Source: Nematocida parisii ERTm1 (Eukaryota; Microsporidia). Taken from it: 64,000 bases of DNA. Position 1 is the first letter of the stretch, and the number at the start of each line of letters is the position of its first letter. Where the stretch lies: the NCBI RefSeq assembly GCF_000250985.1, contig NW_013524648.1, forward strand, positions 186,001 through 250,000, read 5' to 3'. This document shows positions 35,219-44,069 of this stretch, in pieces. Made by a program: the position numbers and the translations under genes. A model generated the notes under the pieces. The model ran no database searches and was not told the origin of the DNA. It saw nothing but the letters and a program-made list of their open reading frames with translations.

Positions 35219-36163
35219 ATGGCACGCCCGAGACGAGAAAAGCAGCAAATAAAGCCGCCAGGCCAGGCACTAGCACTATCTCAGGAAATATTGGCAGGGT
35301 TAAGAAGGAATTCACATCAACAAGTAAGTATGGACGAAGATTCAATGGAAAACATCGATGCATACTGGAATATGGCAAACAAAGAATTGGAAGAAATGGA
35401 AAGAAAACAATATGAAGACATTAGTATGCTAGACTCGCTTCAATCTATACTGCACACATCTACTCCAGAGAAAAGTCCAGTAATAGAAACAGAAGAAGAA
35501 AAAAGGCCCTGCACTACCGCTCCTGCACAACCACCCCGGCGAAGCTTTGATGAAGAATTTCAAGATAGCCTGCAGAATGTGGTGCTAACGGGGTTCTCTG
35601 ATTCCGACGAAGAGATTCTACCAAAAGGAAAAGAAACAAAAGATTCAGCCACAAACACACTTCCCACAGAAGAAGCTGCTGCAGAGATAAGCCCCACTAA
35701 AAAGATACATGAATATAGCAGAGCAATTGACGAAGGCATAGAACTGTCAAATATATCTGTGGATGGTGACAAAAGTGTCTGTCTTGGTCGAAAAAAAAGA
35801 AAATATGTTCGTAAATCTAAAACCATTTCCCCATACAAATTACTATATAAAGAGTGCGCTAAGACCAGTACAGAAATTCTAAACTTTACTGCACACGGAC
35901 TAAATTTACAAACAATCCACATCAAGGCATACTCTTTTAAGAAGATTGATTCTAACTGTATCTATTATATTACAAGAGGATCTGTTATAGTGGAAGACCC
36001 TTCGGTGTCTTCTGATCAGGCTGAGGAAGTATTCTACAAAAATAAATCTTTTATTGGAAGAAGGCTCAAAGCAGGTGCAGTATTTAATAATACTTGCCCT
36101 ACTGTGATCTATAATCCAGCACAACAAGTGTGCACACTAGTTGGATTTACCAATGCTATTTAA
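35219..36163 (+). CDS. MIF2: CENP-C/Mif2 inner kinetochore protein
   Basis: A 314-aa protein from the ATG at 35219 (MARPRREKQQ). Near the N-terminus, DSMENIDAYW (residues 41-50) repeats the SMENID core of the yeast Mif2 segment that binds the Mis12/Mtw1 complex. A disordered, Glu/Ser/Pro-rich middle ends in a basic stretch KKRKYVRKSKTISPYKLLY (about 191-209), at the place of the CENP-C motif that binds the centromeric nucleosome. The C-terminal 90 residues form beta strands with GSVIVEDP and FIGRRLKAGAVFNNT, consistent with the cupin dimerisation fold. It is much shorter than yeast Mif2 (549 aa). The N-terminal match plus cupin make the call fairly firm. Confidence 0.72.
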   Translation: MARPRREKQQIKPPGQALALSQEILAGLRRNSHQQVSMDEDSMENIDAYWNMANKELEEMERKQYEDISMLDSLQSILHTSTPEKSPVIETEEEKRPCTTAPAQPPRRSFDEEFQDSLQNVVLTGFSDSDEEILPKGKETKDSATNTLPTEEAAAEISPTKKIHEYSRAIDEGIELSNISVDGDKSVCLGRKKRKYVRKSKTISPYKLLYKECAKTSTEILNFTAHGLNLQTIHIKAYSFKKIDSNCIYYITRGSVIVEDPSVSSDQAEEVFYKNKSFIGRRLKAGAVFNNTCPTVIYNPAQQVCTLVGFTNAI

Positions 36164-37066
36164 TACATGTAGTAATCAAAAAAGCCTTCCATGGACTTGT
36201 GCCAGAATGGCCACTCTTGTATTATTTCAAGTTAATCTTGGTAGAGTGCTCTTCTTGTGTGTATCCATAGCAGCTAAAATAAATTTTATTTGGAGTTTCC
36301 ATTGTGTTAATAATGCGTATGCCTATTATTTAATATAAACGCCGGGCTATTTCATATTTATTCAACTCTTAGCTGACTAATGTTTTAGAAAATTCTTTAT
36401 ACTTATATATCTGCTAAACCATTAAGCTATTTAACTATTAAATTTTATAAAATAGAGACATTTTCATACATATTTTTTTAGTTTAAAACAGTTTATTAAT
36501 ATTCCATACATAACTCTATGCAATTAAAAAAATAATTATTTTTATTAGTGTTGTTAGTATACAATTATTTAATTTATGTGAGAGTAATAATGTACTAGAT
36601 ATACACAAAAATTAATAGTAATAAAAATCATATAAAATTCCCACTCATAGATGCAGCCCAAATGGCCCGCCACCAAAGTATCCACTTTCTGTCTACAATA
36701 ATTCGATTTGGAGGGATTTCCCAATACCCGGGCCTATATAGAAGTATTTATGCAAAATATGTCTAGGCCAATGGTAAGAGCAAATTGCACTACCAATGGC
36801 ATGCAGCATCGCTTTGCAATGCATTATAATAATAATAAGAACTTTCCTATAATATATCTGCTTGGCATATGCTATGTTGCATTGGTTATATTGGGGCCTG
36901 CATTAGGAAACCCCTGAGAGTGCTTTATTTGTAATACATTACTTGCTGTATATCTTGTTTAATAAGGGGTTCCCTTAAAAGGGGCTTAAATTAAAATAGT
37001 CTATGCATACACATATATTGTGATACATAATATATTTAAATATTTTTCTTGATTTTTTTATTTGTT
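36164..37066. other. Long intergenic region with possible gene relics
   Basis: About 900 bp. On the minus strand 36302-36156 reads METPNKIYFSCYGYTQEEH and on to a TAA after 26 codons, then stays open 21 more codons; it may be a decayed gene. The stretch 36650-36920 is less AT-rich than its surroundings and holds a plus-strand frame of about 69 codons without an ATG near its start. Neither is convincing. The rest is AT-rich with no repeat found. Confidence 0.4.
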
Positions 37067-37894
37067 ATGGAAAATAGTGTGATTAGAGATTATTCAACTA
37101 GATTAATAGGATACTATGGGCTAACAGGTATGAAAGCGATTTCACTATTAGTATCAATTGGTTGCTTGGTTGGTGTTCTCTTTTTAGTTAATGCTGCAGC
37201 CAATGTTTCTTCCTATTGGTCTCCCATGAAAGCATATAATCCAAGCTTACAAGATGTAGGAAACAGTTTTTTCAACAACGGATTTCTAGTTGAGTCAAAT
37301 TACAATGAGGTAGTTGATATAATAATGATATGTTTTTTGGGGGTTACCGCCTTTTTCATTTTAATTAACAAAATGGCTATATTCATTGCACTTAAGCTTA
37401 TAATTACTATAATTATTGCATATACACTAAGATGCACCACATTAATGGTTACTTCTCTTCCAGACTCATGGGACCAGGGGCTGCGAACCATAAATGATAC
37501 ATTTTCAGACATGTCTCGGCAAAGAGGAGGAGATCTTATATACAGTGGGCATACTTTACTTGTTTGTGCATTTGCACACTGCTGGAGTTCATTTTATCTT
37601 TTAACTGACTCATTTTTTATGCATGTTTTGACGGGTCTTTGCGCATGGGCAGTCTTTGGAACAATTATAATATTTATTATAGTTGGAAGGTTGCACTACA
37701 CAATTGATGTTCTATTAGCAATGTATATCACCTCTGGAGTTTGGTGGAGCTTAGACTATTTCTTGCTCCAGTACTTTGAAGCGCCAGTTTGCCAACTTAT
37801 TTTTAGAGAAACAAGAAGAATGCCAATGGATAGTAAAGCATGCGATACTACTATAGAGATCCCTAGAACAATTTCACAACATCGAAATGTATGA
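37067..37894 (+). CDS. Sphingomyelin-synthase-like (PAP2_C) membrane enzyme
   Basis: A 275-aa product from the ATG at 37067 (MENSVIRDYSTRL). About six membrane segments. The catalytic triad pattern of the sphingomyelin/IPC synthase branch of PAP2 enzymes is complete: GGDLIYSGHTLL (His162) and GRLHYTIDVLLAMYIT (His210, Asp214). LRCTTLMVTSLPD (about 121-133) matches the family's 'LRxxTxxxTxLPxP' before the lumenal loop. Such enzymes move a phospho-headgroup onto ceramide (or a related lipid) in Golgi or plasma membrane. The donor and acceptor cannot be told from sequence. A fungal-type IPC synthase (Aur1) is the alternative. Confidence 0.83.
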   Translation: MENSVIRDYSTRLIGYYGLTGMKAISLLVSIGCLVGVLFLVNAAANVSSYWSPMKAYNPSLQDVGNSFFNNGFLVESNYNEVVDIIMICFLGVTAFFILINKMAIFIALKLIITIIIAYTLRCTTLMVTSLPDSWDQGLRTINDTFSDMSRQRGGDLIYSGHTLLVCAFAHCWSSFYLLTDSFFMHVLTGLCAWAVFGTIIIFIIVGRLHYTIDVLLAMYITSGVWWSLDYFLLQYFEAPVCQLIFRETRRMPMDSKACDTTIEIPRTISQHRNV

Positions 37895-38300
37895 TATTTA
37901 GACTGCTAAATTAACCCCAATAGACACTTTTGCTATTTTAACCCAAAATTAAATGCACTTTTATACTGAATACTGCTAAACTTGTTATATTATATTGCAT
38001 ACTATGCGTAGCTTTAAATTTAACAATATCTTTCTATCCAAAGAAGGCATATATTTTCATATAATATGCTGTCTTTGTATATAGTTTATTTCTGTAAATA
38101 ATTCTGACTAAATATATGTGAATTAAGATAGGCTTATGTAATAAAGTTCGAAGATAAAAATATATTTTAGATAAAGCAATTCTTATGTAAAATAAAAACC
38201 ATTTTTAAATAATCCAATATTTTAAAAATAAAAGGCTTTTTAATATATAAGCGCATCTATTATTACTGTTTATTTATATATACAGTGGGAGAAAGATAAA
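37895..38300. other. AT-rich intergenic region, nothing recognised
   Basis: About 400 bp between convergent stops, AT-rich with A and T runs. No feature was recognised. Confidence 0.45.
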
Positions 38301-39287
38301 TTACGCATTTTTTCTGGAGCTAAACCCAGATCCTTGCACCGGATCAAACAATTGCAGATAAATGCCTTCAAATATAAAATACTTTGTGCTATTCACCTTT
38401 TTACAGTAATTAAATAGCTCATTACAGCAAACGGATTTAATCTGAGCAGCACCTTCGGTTTTGTGAATTGTATAATTGTTTATCTTCCCATCAATAAATA
38501 TTAAGGTAATCACAATGGTTTTGCCCTTTTTCTTAGACAGAAGCTTAACACTAATCTCATTTATATTTTCTTTCTTTTTTTGTTCTCTGTCCTCAGTACT
38601 GTTATATACCGCCTCCTGTTGCTTATGAACACTCTGCCGCACATCTATAACTTTTATCCCAACTAACTTGTACAGCACACTCATAAACTGCTTGTACCAG
38701 TTATACTGATATACCTGCTGCTGATTTGACGTTTTTTGCAGATCCTTCAGCCTGCTCTGTAAATTTGCCTTTTGTGTGAATAATGACTCCTTTAGAGTTG
38801 TTTTAGTGGTTAGCCCTTCCGCCTGTGCAGAAAGCTTTCTCTCTGTTTCTTCAATCGTCTTCTGTGTTTGCGCCATGGCAGATATCCGGAGCTCATGATC
38901 TGTCTTTATTTCCGCAAATGCCTTTAGTGTTTTTTCTGTGTTCGTGATTTCTTCAATCCTTTTTTTTAGTAGTGCTTCTTTTTCTTTTGTTGTGCGCAGT
39001 ATTCTCTCCTGCTTTTCTGCCTCCTCCCTTAAACAATAAACCTCATGTGATATTTTCTCAAATTTCTTTCTAAACTCCTCTATTTGCTTTTTAGTAGATA
39101 CGAGCTCTTCTTTAGAACTAAGAACTTCTTCATCCGGCTGCCCTCTTAGTCTTTTTAGAAATATTGACTTATGCAGAACTTCTATATAATTGAACTTCAT
39201 GTTTGCTAAATATTCCTTGGAGTGCCGCATATCGTGCTCAATTGTATCGTATATACTCATTGAATGACTGCTCTCGTGCCCGGTCAT
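38301..39287 (-). CDS. Coiled-coil protein with small C-terminal globular domain
   Basis: A 328-aa product. Residues 50-195 are uninterrupted coiled coil (Glu/Lys/Gln/Leu). After NWYKQFMSVLYKLVGIKVID (about 197-216) comes a mixed alpha/beta domain: strands around NEISVKLLSKKKG and TIVITLIFIDGKINNYTI, then a helix with KSVCCNELFNYCKK. A long coil followed by 'LxGI' and a strand-rich domain ending in helices is the layout of the RWD-type kinetochore proteins Spc24/Spc25, Mad1 and Csm1. I cannot choose between them, and a non-kinetochore coil is possible. Conserved neighbours (ENP2, MSH2, MIF2) fit a conserved gene. Confidence 0.75.
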   Translation of the reverse strand: MTGHESSHSMSIYDTIEHDMRHSKEYLANMKFNYIEVLHKSIFLKRLRGQPDEEVLSSKEELVSTKKQIEEFRKKFEKISHEVYCLREEAEKQERILRTTKEKEALLKKRIEEITNTEKTLKAFAEIKTDHELRISAMAQTQKTIEETERKLSAQAEGLTTKTTLKESLFTQKANLQSRLKDLQKTSNQQQVYQYNWYKQFMSVLYKLVGIKVIDVRQSVHKQQEAVYNSTEDREQKKKENINEISVKLLSKKKGKTIVITLIFIDGKINNYTIHKTEGAAQIKSVCCNELFNYCKKVNSTKYFIFEGIYLQLFDPVQGSGFSSRKNA

Positions 39288-39542
39288 AATAAAAAATTAA
39301 AAGATCCCTCAAATATATTGAATGAATAAATAGCCCAGAAGTCGCCTGGCTATACATAGAATTCTATACTTAAATACAATTAAATAACCAGAACACTTAT
39401 TGCATACTGGTTAACATATATTATTTAAATATTCGCATTGGTCTAAAGATGTATCTGTGCTTAATAATCTACTAAGAATATATACTATTTCCTATACTGT
39501 AATTTATTATTCATGCCTTTCTGTGTTTATGGTAATAATAAG

Positions 39543-39740
39543 TTATATGTCAATCTCACCCTTTGCCTTGGTTAAGTCCTGTATATAATCAACCATTTTT
39601 ACTTCCAAAGAGTGTACAGTTTTTTCTAAATTGTCCACTTTCTCTCTGAATATTTTCATTAAGTTTGTTAGCTCGCCTACTCTTATATCAAGCTCCTTTT
39701 CAGTCTCCTCTCTTCTAGTTTCTCTGTCACCCATATCCAT
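39543..39740 (-). CDS. Small coiled-coil protein
   Basis: A 65-aa product, MDMGDRETRREETEKE at the start, then a single coiled coil (RVGELTNLMKIFREKVDNLE) with regular heptads to near the end. Size and heptads are compatible with HSBP1-type or DASH-type small coil proteins, but no signature decides. The ATG at 39740 is preceded by AT-rich sequence, and the frame does not lie opposite another gene, which supports a real gene. Confidence 0.6.
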   Translation of the reverse strand: MDMGDRETRREETEKELDIRVGELTNLMKIFREKVDNLEKTVHSLEVKMVDYIQDLTKAKGEIDI

Positions 39741-39873
39741 TACAAAATTTTCTTAGTGAATTTCATACTTATTATTATCGCAGGGCCTGTGCGCCTTGGA
39801 CTATTTCAGTGCATTCCCATTAAATAAAGGACTAATCTATTACTTAAATAACCTTTCAGATATACGCAGCAAC

Positions 39874-41016
39874 TTATTTTTCATTTGGTCTTTTGTTGGA
39901 CTCAATATGTTTATTATAAAGCGTGTGCTGTATAAGATATCCATGCATATGCGGCTTAACTGCCTTGCCAACCTCTTTCTGTAATTTAAGGAGTATCAGC
40001 TCATCCTCAGTTATAAACCTATACTGGTCATAGTATGTCATCTTTTGCATTTCATTCATTTCCTCTGTAACCCCCTCTAAGTTGCTGCACCACTCTGGAA
40101 TTGCTCCAAGTGCCGGAACATAGTAAGTTTTCATTGGCTCTGAATTTCCTCCTACAAACACTATTCCTTCTGATGATGTAAATGAATTTACATCAAAAGA
40201 CGGCTGGATTGTAGCAAGAACCTTACCCGTATCTGATTTCCATACCTTCATACCCTTTTGGTCTAACGATAGTACTTTTTTGTCTTTAATTTCTATCTTT
40301 TTTATCTTAAAGTCATAATTGTGGTCTTTCTCAATTATTGGCCGGGCACTTCGTATGTCATAAAGAGAAATTATTCCCGCCTCAGTGCCAACACCAAAAA
40401 GCATCCCGTTTTCTGAAAATGCGCAGGAAGTAGCAGGCGCATCTACAAACAGCTGCCTAACCGGCTTATTGTCTCTACTGTCAATGAATTCACATATTCC
40501 TTTTTTATCGGGCGCACTGCACGATGTTAGCTTGCTGCTTCCTACAATTGCACAGAGTGTATGCGACTGGTTTAATGCAAATTCCTCAGCACTTGTTAGT
40601 TGTGTTGTAATAGAAGGAAGAAACTTTCCTGTAGACATACTAAATTGATGTATTCCTCCTGTTTTTCCGGCTAGAACTACATTCGCATGTATTTTGTCTA
40701 CTTTTACATCTCTACACTGCTGTGGAAGGCTTACTGAATCGTGTTTCCCAAACTGAGTTTGAAACTCTATTTTTGCTACATTCGAAAGAAGAACTATTTT
40801 TGTCCAGTCTTCCCCTATAAATCCGCCTTTTATAAGCTCATAATCCGCGTGTCTTTCTACTTTAAGTGTGTGCTCCTGCAAGTCAAATAGTGACGTAGCT
40901 GGTTTATAGCCACCCGTTGCTAAAAGCGTCTTACTATCTTCACTAACCTCCAGATAGTTACAATACGTTGGAAATTCAAATCCATGGAGTATCGTTACTT
41001 CAGTTGCATTTACCAT
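39874..41016 (-). CDS. ENP2: Enp2/NOL10, small-subunit processome WD40 protein
   Basis: A 380-aa protein. The N-terminus FPTYCNYLEVSEDSKTLLAT followed by GGYKPATSLFDLQEHTLKVE and RHADYELIKGGFIGEDWTK is the Enp2/NOL10 signature ('PTxCNxLKVSPDGxYIxATGxYKPxxRVYDLxELSLKFERH'). A seven-bladed beta-propeller covers the protein; C-terminal EMQKMTYYDQYRFITEDEL matches the family's end of propeller. The acidic C-terminal extension of yeast Enp2 (707 aa) is absent, leaving only the propeller. It acts in 18S rRNA maturation with Mpp10, also in this window. Confidence 0.9.
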   Translation of the reverse strand: MVNATEVTILHGFEFPTYCNYLEVSEDSKTLLATGGYKPATSLFDLQEHTLKVERHADYELIKGGFIGEDWTKIVLLSNVAKIEFQTQFGKHDSVSLPQQCRDVKVDKIHANVVLAGKTGGIHQFSMSTGKFLPSITTQLTSAEEFALNQSHTLCAIVGSSKLTSCSAPDKKGICEFIDSRDNKPVRQLFVDAPATSCAFSENGMLFGVGTEAGIISLYDIRSARPIIEKDHNYDFKIKKIEIKDKKVLSLDQKGMKVWKSDTGKVLATIQPSFDVNSFTSSEGIVFVGGNSEPMKTYYVPALGAIPEWCSNLEGVTEEMNEMQKMTYYDQYRFITEDELILLKLQKEVGKAVKPHMHGYLIQHTLYNKHIESNKRPNEK

Positions 41017-41189
41017 AAAATATTTAAAAAATCATTTTAGCTTATTCAGTAGTAGAGTAAACTAAATATGACCACTTTACATTAAATTTGCAGAGCTTTA
41101 GTGACTATTATATGAAGAACACCAGTAAATTGCTTTTTTAGATTATTTTGATTTAAATTTACTTGCTTTTATTGTTTTATTAGTAATAT

Positions 41190-43343
41190 TTATTCTTCTT
41201 GGCTTTTTAATGCCTTCTCTGCCATTAACAATACTTCATCGGGGAATCCCATTCTTCTAGCGGTGTTTATTCCGTGTGAGCTCTTTGCAAACCCATCTTC
41301 TATTTTATACGTCATTATAAGTCCGTTTTCTTCTTCAACACTTCCTACTCTTTTGTTTATTATTCCTGGCATATGCGCCAGTTCATGAAAATGTGTTGCA
41401 AACAATGTCATTGCTTTTAGTCTGCTAATATATTCTACTGTTGATGCCGCAATTGCATATCCATCTTCGTCGCTTGTTCCTCTTCCTAGCTCATCAATAA
41501 TAACTAAGGATTTTTCTGTTGCTTGGTTTAAAATGGTAGATACATCCATCATTTCTGCCATAAATGTACTTATGCCTTTATCTGGATTATCTGATGCCCC
41601 AATTCGAATAAACAATTGGTGAAATATGGGAATATGCGCATACACGGCTGGAACATACGAGCCTATCTGTGCTAATATAGAAATAACTCCAACCGTCTTT
41701 AAGAATGTTGTTTTCCCTCCCATATTTGGGCCGGTTATTACACACACTCTTTTATCTTCTGCTATCTCAAGATCATTTTTAATGGGCTCTTCTATCCCAT
41801 TTGTTCGAATAAGCCTTTTTCTGTACAGCGATGGAAGCAATGGATGATACATCTGATGCACTTGATAAACCCCATCTGAAAATTCAGGACATACTAAATT
41901 ATTATTAGCAGCATATTCTGCCAAACTTGTGAATACATCTAAGAATGCGACTGTGTGATTTAGTACCTCTATCCATCCTTTGCAGATAGAGAATGACTCA
42001 GTTAATGTTTTTAGTATTGACTCATGCTCTGCTTTTATTTGGCACTCTGTGTCAGAAATCTTATAGTTCATTAGTTTTATGGCATCTGTTGTAAACAATA
42101 CTCCGGATTTCTGTGTAGTCAGCTTTATCTCTGTGGTCAGCCTGCCTTCTTCTACTCTTGGCATTTTAACACAATACCCATGCATTGGTGTTTTTTCAAG
42201 CTTACATTTAGATATTAAAAGACCTTTTTTGGTCACTACTTCAGTATATTTAGTATATATTTCTTGTTCCTGCTCTTTTCTAACTCTATTTAGGACTACT
42301 AGTTGTTCAGTGCAATTTTCTTTGATTTCCTTGGTTTTCATGCATACTGCCTCTTCTATCTCACTAATTAAGTCCTGTGTATAGTCTAAAGAGTCTTTTA
42401 TTAGTGCTTTTTCATGTGAAAGACTTTTAACTTCTAATATGCATTGCTCTATCTGCTGGATAGAGCATAAAAACTTGTGTATTTTTATAATATTCTGTAG
42501 TGTAAGCACTCCAGACCTTTTGCATATAGTGAATGTGTCTGGCGTCGATTTAACAGCTTTTTTCAGTTCTGAATTTTTCTCTAGTAACTCTGTGACAATT
42601 TGCTGTTTCTTTATAATCTCTGCCTTGTCTGTAGAGGGCGCCCTTATAAATAATTGTAAAAGTCTTTTGCCCTGCGGTGTCGAACAATTGATCTCATTTT
42701 CAATTCGGATGTCCCCCGATAATAAAGAATCTGCTGCTTTGTCATCCATTCTTAGTACACTTCCCATTTCACTGCTCTTTATGCTGTACCCCTGTGTGCT
42801 TATAGTAAGATGCTGTTCAAGTAATTCTAGCGTACTTGTACTCTTCTTCTGTATTTTATAGTGGATTATCCCTAAGGCAGTAAACACTTTGACTAAACAC
42901 TCATCAGTATATATTACTTCTTGAATATTTTCTGCATGTATAAGCTGTGCTAGATTAGTAAACAACTCATTATCTCCAAAGCTATATATACGGGCTTCTT
43001 TATCTATAGTTGATACCGATGCTATTTCTATCTCCAATTGCTGCGCTTTTTTTAATATTACACTTCCTATTCTTGCTATGTCCTTATCACCAACCAAAAA
43101 CTCTGAATAGTCTGCCCAGTTTCCCGGCGATCCTTCTCGCATTTTGACTTCCTTTCCATTGATTTCTGCATACTCTTGAAGAGTTTCTTTGTACTGGTGG
43201 ATTATTATAGGAATTGCTTTGTAAAAAGTATCTCTTGTCATTTTTATACTATTTTCTATCCTTTCATTTAATATTTCTCCGAAAATTCTTGCTGAGCTGC
43301 CGCTCGCAATGTACGCATCCTCCTGCAAGTATACCTTGACCAT
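41190..43343 (-). CDS. MSH2: DNA mismatch repair protein MSH2
   Basis: A 717-aa MutS-family ATPase. The C-terminal ATPase has Walker A TGPNMGGKTTFLKTVG (about 533-548), the STFMAEM motif, Walker B VIIDELGRGTSDEDGYAIA (about 611-629) and FATHFHELAHM, a form typical of MSH2. The N-terminal domain (VYLQEDAYIASGSSARIF) lacks the Phe-x-Glu mismatch-binding motif of MutS/MSH6, as expected for MSH2. It is shorter than yeast MSH2 (964 aa), with reduced connector and clamp. It pairs with MSH6 or MSH3 to start mismatch repair. MSH4/5 are unlikely given the repair-type motifs. Confidence 0.9.
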   Translation of the reverse strand: MVKVYLQEDAYIASGSSARIFGEILNERIENSIKMTRDTFYKAIPIIIHQYKETLQEYAEINGKEVKMREGSPGNWADYSEFLVGDKDIARIGSVILKKAQQLEIEIASVSTIDKEARIYSFGDNELFTNLAQLIHAENIQEVIYTDECLVKVFTALGIIHYKIQKKSTSTLELLEQHLTISTQGYSIKSSEMGSVLRMDDKAADSLLSGDIRIENEINCSTPQGKRLLQLFIRAPSTDKAEIIKKQQIVTELLEKNSELKKAVKSTPDTFTICKRSGVLTLQNIIKIHKFLCSIQQIEQCILEVKSLSHEKALIKDSLDYTQDLISEIEEAVCMKTKEIKENCTEQLVVLNRVRKEQEQEIYTKYTEVVTKKGLLISKCKLEKTPMHGYCVKMPRVEEGRLTTEIKLTTQKSGVLFTTDAIKLMNYKISDTECQIKAEHESILKTLTESFSICKGWIEVLNHTVAFLDVFTSLAEYAANNNLVCPEFSDGVYQVHQMYHPLLPSLYRKRLIRTNGIEEPIKNDLEIAEDKRVCVITGPNMGGKTTFLKTVGVISILAQIGSYVPAVYAHIPIFHQLFIRIGASDNPDKGISTFMAEMMDVSTILNQATEKSLVIIDELGRGTSDEDGYAIAASTVEYISRLKAMTLFATHFHELAHMPGIINKRVGSVEEENGLIMTYKIEDGFAKSSHGINTARRMGFPDEVLLMAEKALKSQEE

Positions 43344-43391
43344 TATTTAAGTAAGTAAAAATTGAAAATTATTCTTTATTCTAAATAAAGA

Positions 43392-44069
43392 CTAGTTCAT
43401 GGCGTTAATTGCAGGTTCTGCCGCCGTTTCTACCAACTCTACAATCTTTTCTGTCAGATTTGGCATATTGATAGTAAGTGAACTACATATGTCATTAAAT
43501 ATGTTTGATTGGGCGTCCACTATGGCTTGATTTGCCGTGCAGACCTTCATGTATGAATATGCGCTCTCAAGGTCAACCGAGGAGACTATTCTTAGCACCT
43601 TCTCTCCATTTAATTCGCTAATCTCTGCTGCATTCTCGGATAATGTCAGAATAACCTCAGTTACAAGATTTGTGTCATTTAATACTGTAGACATTGATAC
43701 ATCTGTAACAAGTGGACCATACTCATTTAAATATGTAGAAAGTGTGGATAAATCATCTTCAGCGAATAAAACTCCTTTTTTTTCCAGAGAAGATAAAACA
43801 TCGCGAATCAACTGCTCGTTTGAGCTGTAGTTGGTTGTAATAAATCTATTTTCTGATGCGAATGCACTAATAAGCTGTTCTATCTTGGGGTCTACTGGTA
43901 TTTGCTCTACTCCACATTCTACTGCTGTATCTAAGGACACTGAATACACATTCTGCTCAATATTCTGAATAATTGTTAACTCATCATTGTTTACTATAGT
44001 TTCTGTTTCAAATCCAGGCGTATCAATTGTGTTTGGCTGCTCATCATAGTTGCTCATAAAGTTTTCCAT
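43392..44069 (-). CDS. Hypothetical acidic protein upstream of MSH2
   Basis: A 225-aa product (MENFMSNYDEQPNTIDT; a second Met at residue 5 could be the start). It is acidic, rich in Glu, Asn, Thr, Ser and Val, with predicted helices and no membrane segment or Cys-rich motif. The gene ends 48 bp before the MSH2 start on the same strand, so the two could be transcribed by readthrough, but codon composition is balanced and nothing links it to repair. No family was recognised. Confidence 0.75.
   Translation of the reverse strand: MENFMSNYDEQPNTIDTPGFETETIVNNDELTIIQNIEQNVYSVSLDTAVECGVEQIPVDPKIEQLISAFASENRFITTNYSSNEQLIRDVLSSLEKKGVLFAEDDLSTLSTYLNEYGPLVTDVSMSTVLNDTNLVTEVILTLSENAAEISELNGEKVLRIVSSVDLESAYSYMKVCTANQAIVDAQSNIFNDICSSLTINMPNLTEKIVELVETAAEPAINAMN

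Noticed and set aside
36708-36917. A 69-codon plus-strand frame with a hydrophobic end
   Set aside because: It opens with TTG, the first ATG is 14 codons in, and nothing else supports it.
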